44,438 bases of DNA from Coleofasciculaceae cyanobacterium RL_1_1 (GTDB lineage Bacteria > Cyanobacteriota > Cyanobacteriia > Cyanobacteriales > Geitlerinemataceae): assembly GCA_012033105.1 (NCBI GenBank), contig JAAUPN010000005.1:1-44438 (forward strand), given 5' to 3'. The notes beneath the pieces were generated by a model. That model did no database searches, was not told the DNA's origin, and saw nothing but the letters and a program-made list of their open reading frames with translations. The position numbers and the translations under genes were made by a program. This document shows, piece after piece, positions 41,628 to 44,438 of this stretch; position 1 is the stretch's first letter; each line of letters begins with the position of its first letter.

Positions 41628-42545
41628 CTAAACGGTCGTGCGGGTTAACGCCTGTCGTACCAGTTCGGGAATCTCTGACGGACGATGCGCGACTCGAATA
41701 CCCGCTGACTCAAAGGCTTCGATCTTGCGTTGGGCTGTGCCGATCGTCAGGTCATCAATGCGCTGATAAATCCCGCTGAGGCGAGCATCGACAATTTCGC
41801 CCGCATGACCAAAATGACTGTCCAACGTGGGGGCATATTGTCCGGCGATATAGGCAATCACGGGTTTATCGATCGCGGCTTCCACATAGCGAGCGGCGAC
41901 CTCTTCCGCCGTGCTACCCACCCGACCAATCAAAACAATCACCTCTGTGTTTTCATCCTCATCGAGCAACTGCAACCATTGGGCAAAGGATGAACCGAGG
42001 ATGCCATTACCGCCGAGTCCCACACAAATGGACTGACCGAAGCCAGCTTCGGTTAAGGTCAACGCGACTTCATAATCGAGCGTACTGCTGCGACCAATCA
42101 CCCCGATCGATCCGGGCGCGTAAAATTCCACGGGATGTGTCCCCATCAGGCAAGCCCCCGGCACAATCACCCCCGTGCTACCGGGGCCTAACACCAGCGC
42201 TTCCGCCGCATCCGCCGCACGGATCAGCTCGATCGTGTCCATCGGCGGCACACCGTCCGTCATGATGACAACCTGGCGAATCCCCGCTGCGATCGCTTCT
42301 AGCGCTGCATCGAGCACCTGATAGGGCGGCACAAAAATCGCTGTGAGATCAATCGATCCGACCGCTTCGATCGCCAGACTGACCGTATCGAATACTGGCA
42401 CTTCGGCAATCATTTGATCGCCATAGCCCGGACTGACGGCAGCGACGACGGATGTACCGTAGGCACGCATCCGAGAGGTGTGGATCTGTCCGAGGGGTTC
42501 GGTAATGCCTTGGATGAGGACGCGGGTGCGATCGGAAATGTTCAT
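41628..42545 (-). CDS. sucD: Succinate-CoA ligase alpha subunit
   Basis: Alpha subunit of succinyl-CoA synthetase, which makes ATP from succinyl-CoA. The start MNISDRTRVLIQGITEPLGQ at 42545 is chosen because upstream residues overlap sucC and do not resemble the family. Phosphorylated His247 is in SHFGHAGEIV, matching E. coli His246. Length is 305 residues. Several motifs deviate from the enterobacterial consensus: GITEPLG for the CoA loop GFTGxxG (usual in cyanobacteria as far as I recall), GPGSTGVIVPG for GPNxPG, SSTLDYE for SGTLTYE and GGNGILG for GGDxIxG. It starts 17 bases after sucC, clearly one operon. In cyanobacteria this enzyme works beside alternative routes round the missing 2-oxoglutarate dehydrogenase. 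Confidence 0.92.
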   Translation of the reverse strand: MNISDRTRVLIQGITEPLGQIHTSRMRAYGTSVVAAVSPGYGDQMIAEVPVFDTVSLAIEAVGSIDLTAIFVPPYQVLDAALEAIAAGIRQVVIMTDGVPPMDTIELIRAADAAEALVLGPGSTGVIVPGACLMGTHPVEFYAPGSIGVIGRSSTLDYEVALTLTEAGFGQSICVGLGGNGILGSSFAQWLQLLDEDENTEVIVLIGRVGSTAEEVAARYVEAAIDKPVIAYIAGQYAPTLDSHFGHAGEIVDARLSGIYQRIDDLTIGTAQRKIEAFESAGIRVAHRPSEIPELVRQALTRTTV

Positions 42546-42562
42546 GGTTGGTTTGGCTAGGC

Positions 42563-43795
42563 TTACGACGAAACGGTTGGTGATAGGTCTTGCGATCGAT
42601 CTTGCGAGGGATCGTGAGCCCACAGACCCGCTTCAATCGCCGCATCAAGAGTCGGACAATAGATCAGATCGTGGAGGAGGTCGGGAGCTTCGAGCCGTTG
42701 ACGGCCTAACGCCTGATCGTGACCGGCTAACCGCACGATCCAGCGAAATGTGCGTCCCAGTTGGGCGAGGCGATCGGCTGTGGACAGGATGGTTTCCGCG
42801 ATCGCATCACAGGAGGTGACGCTACCGACCAGGTTGATCAACACCGTCTCGATCTCCGGGTTGGCCGTCATCAACTCCAAGCCCCGATCGAGCCGATCGC
42901 GTAAACTCGGCCCTCCACGCCAGTAAATTTCATTACTGAGATTGAGAAAACTGGTGGGACAAGCACCCGCCTGACACAACAGATCAACCGTCGCCAGGGT
43001 CAATCCAGCTCCGTTGCAGACCACACCAATTCCAGAATCGTCGCGATCCTCCTGATCCAGGGTGACCAGCGAGGCACTCAGGGGATCGCGTGAGGGGTAT
43101 TTCGAGCGCCGATCGCGATCCGCCTTGCGATCGCGGGCGTATTGCGCCAGATCCGGGTGACGCTCGATCGCATTATCATTCGTCGTAATCTTGCCATCCA
43201 ACGCCATGATCTCCATGATCTCCCCGTCCTCGCGTAGAGCCAACGGATTGATCTCAACCAAATCAAGATCCTTGGTCGCGAACAGCGTATACATCTTTTC
43301 AACCACCAGGCTGACCGCCTCGATCGCGGCTCCCCGCAGCCCCATCGCCACCGCCAGACGCCGCGCATAAAACGGCGAAAACGTGTCATCCACCACCACC
43401 CGCTGGAGCGACTGACTCGCCACCTGAAGCCCACTGCCACCATCGGGAGAACCCAGCAACACCGGACGGCGAGCATTACGATCAATCACGATCGCCACAT
43501 ACAACTCACGATCGGCGTCATACTTCGCCTCCGCTAGGACAAGCTCTGGGTATAGGCCATAAATGGGCAGATGAAAGATCGCCTGAGCCGCTGCGACCGC
43601 ATCGATCGTATTCGCTGCCGGTTTGATGCCCCCAGCCTTGCCCCGACCGCCCATCGGCACTTGAGACTTGACCACAATGGGGTAAGGAATTTGTAGATGC
43701 TTGAGTTCCTGAGGGTAATAAATTTTCTGCGAGGGCAAAACGGGAATACCCACCTCGGAAAATAGCTCCTTGGCTTGATATTCGAGCAGATCCAT
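42563..43795 (-). CDS. sucC: Succinate-CoA ligase beta subunit
   Basis: Beta subunit with an ATP-grasp domain, partner of SucD. The start MDLLEYQAKELFSEVGIPVLPSQ at 43795 matches the family; the longer frame adds 20 residues without similarity. ATP-grasp features: VVKSQVPMGGRGKAGGIK, and metal-binding residues in KDLDLVEINPLAL and MALDGKITTNDNA. The CoA-ligase part is of the cyanobacterial type (SNEIYWRGGPSLRDRLDRGLELM, INLVGSVTSCDAIAETI), differing from the proteobacterial GGGA and NIFGGI motifs. A variable Arg/Asp-rich insertion (RDRKADRDRRSKYPSRD) sits near residue 230. Length is 410 residues. First gene of the sucC-sucD operon; cutA lies upstream on the same strand with a gap of about 140 bases. 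Confidence 0.93.
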   Translation of the reverse strand: MDLLEYQAKELFSEVGIPVLPSQKIYYPQELKHLQIPYPIVVKSQVPMGGRGKAGGIKPAANTIDAVAAAQAIFHLPIYGLYPELVLAEAKYDADRELYVAIVIDRNARRPVLLGSPDGGSGLQVASQSLQRVVVDDTFSPFYARRLAVAMGLRGAAIEAVSLVVEKMYTLFATKDLDLVEINPLALREDGEIMEIMALDGKITTNDNAIERHPDLAQYARDRKADRDRRSKYPSRDPLSASLVTLDQEDRDDSGIGVVCNGAGLTLATVDLLCQAGACPTSFLNLSNEIYWRGGPSLRDRLDRGLELMTANPEIETVLINLVGSVTSCDAIAETILSTADRLAQLGRTFRWIVRLAGHDQALGRQRLEAPDLLHDLIYCPTLDAAIEAGLWAHDPSQDRSQDLSPTVSS

Positions 43796-43933
43796 AGGGT
43801 AAGACACAGGGTTTGGAGTGGTTACCCTACCATAGCGAGATCCGCGCCATCGCATCTAGCATTACAAACTCTCATTTTTCTAGTGCTATGTCCCTCCTCC
43901 CCTTTGTTCCGATCTCAACGCCAGACTGTTCGA

Positions 43934-44293
43934 TCATTCGTCTCCATCCTGTCTCGGCTCCGTGCTTTCGCCCAGCCAGCGAAGATAGGACGACGACCCC
44001 GCCACGATCGGCACGGCGATACATTCCGGCACGTCGTAACCATGCAGCTCCGCGATCGCAGCGGCGATCGCCTCCCAATGCTCGCGTCGCGTCTTAATCA
44101 TCAACTGCCACTCCGGCTCGCGTTGAATCGCACCATCCCAGCGATACACCGACGTGGTCGGCGTCAAGCTAACACAGCCTGCCAACTGCGCCTTGACCAG
44201 GGTTTGCGCGATCGTCTGTGCTTCCGCTTCAGATCCCGAGGTGACGTAAACAATAATAAATTCGTGGGTCTCAGGCATCGCATCAGTCTTCAT
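43934..44293 (-). CDS. cutA: Divalent cation tolerance protein CutA1
   Basis: Small, very stable trimeric protein with ferredoxin-like fold; binds copper or other divalent ions, exact role unsettled. EFIIVYVTSGSEAEAQTIAQTLVKAQLAGCVSLTP, VYRWDGAIQREPEWQLMIKTRREHWEAI and LHGYDVPECIAVPIVAGSSSYLRWLGEST cover the whole family. Starts at 44293 (MKTDAMPETHEF) or 44278 (MPETHEF) are both reasonable; the frame extends to 44407 but those residues are hydrophobic and overlap the mobile element at the window end. Length is 119 residues from 44293. The insertion sequence begins roughly 40 bases upstream of the start and may have displaced or replaced its promoter. Confidence 0.93.
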   Translation of the reverse strand: MKTDAMPETHEFIIVYVTSGSEAEAQTIAQTLVKAQLAGCVSLTPTTSVYRWDGAIQREPEWQLMIKTRREHWEAIAAAIAELHGYDVPECIAVPIVAGSSSYLRWLGESTEPRQDGDE

Positions 44294-44330
44294 CACGATC
44301 GAATCCTGGGTGGTAGAGATGCAATGTAAT

Positions 44331-44438
44331 GGTATAAGAGAGTAGAAGTAGAAGGAAGCCGCACAAACCAAAGCCCCATGCACTGCCCAAATTGTGAATC
44401 GAGCCAAATCATCAAGTACGGTCGTATTCGTACCGGCA
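44331..44438 (+). mobile_element. Left end of an IS1-type insertion sequence (continues past window)
   Basis: The transposase frame begins at 44378. GGTATAAGAGAG at 44331, 47 bases before it, could be the left terminal repeat, since IS1 elements begin GGTA and leave a similar leader, but the right end is outside the window, so the boundary is a guess. Confidence 0.4.
44378..44438 (+). CDS. IS1-type transposase zinc-ribbon N-terminus (InsA-like), partial
   Basis: Only the first 20 residues are inside the window: MHCPNCESSQIIKYGRIRTG. The pattern C-P-x-C-x-S-x-x-I-x-K-x-G is the N-terminal zinc ribbon of IS1-family InsA or the combined transposase of cyanobacterial IS1-like elements, where it contacts the terminal repeats. 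It points away from cutA, which is transcribed in the other direction from just left of the element. Family call rests on this short motif alone; IS1595-type transposases also begin with a similar zinc ribbon. Confidence 0.6.
   Translation, partial: MHCPNCESSQIIKYGRIRTG

Overview
The window is chromosomal DNA from a cyanobacterium. The octamer GCGATCGC (HIP1), over-represented in many cyanobacteria, is scattered throughout, and several genes belong to families known mainly from cyanobacteria (DUF2555, DUF3110, TIGR04376, the long TamB-like protein, the SucC/SucD pair). I cannot name the genus. Most genes are housekeeping or core metabolism, so this is a backbone segment with a few small mobile or foreign-looking inserts.

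Layout. 1-2243 (+): 3' end of sodB, a DUF2555 protein, coaBC. 2271-3882 (-): dps and sppA. 4012-4314: a decayed miniature transposable element. 4440-7141 (+): a structured leader and cydAB (bd-type quinol oxidase). 7178-7320: a second type of MITE. 7405-12587 (-): icd, a polysaccharide deacetylase, clpC. 12837-14382 (-): an Ap4A phosphorylase/ATP adenylyltransferase and an AT-rich GFA-family protein. 14682-20850 (-): a ~2,056-residue TamB-like envelope protein. 21060-22535 (+): DUF3110 protein and truB, convergent with proS (22599-24398, -) and a TIGR04376 protein. 25279-25493: an intact MITE with a perfect 11-bp target duplication. 25639-28838: two divergent conserved cyanobacterial proteins. 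28909-30369 (-): a RimB-like protease domain fused to RimK. 30370-32126: a long gene-poor stretch with one candidate 40-residue membrane protein and several hairpins. 32127-33945 (+): a small unknown protein and pepP. 33981-38833 (-): two large polytopic membrane proteins, probably envelope glycan related. 38941-44293 (-): aldo/keto reductase, serS, sucD, sucC, cutA. 44378-end: start of an IS1-type transposase.

The most important caution concerns reading frames. Nine otherwise well-conserved genes (coaBC, cydB, the Ap4A enzyme, tamB, truB, pepP, a membrane protein, an aldo/keto reductase, serS) are broken by a total of twelve frame breaks, and each can be repaired by adding or removing one base, usually in a short homopolymer. 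Several of these genes are expected to be essential. The simplest reading is uncorrected indel error in the sequence, not pseudogenes. I annotate each gene over its full repaired span and state where the break is.

The most interesting real biology is: a MITE family with AGGGCAAACGCATACTC ends and 11-bp duplications (two copies here, one pristine); a possible switching RNA leader before cydAB; a cysteine at a position normally occupied by a heme-site glutamate in CydA; the RimB-RimK fusion; an unannotated 40-residue membrane protein; and Asn/Ser/Pro-rich linkers, encoded by short DNA repeats, in three separate envelope proteins.
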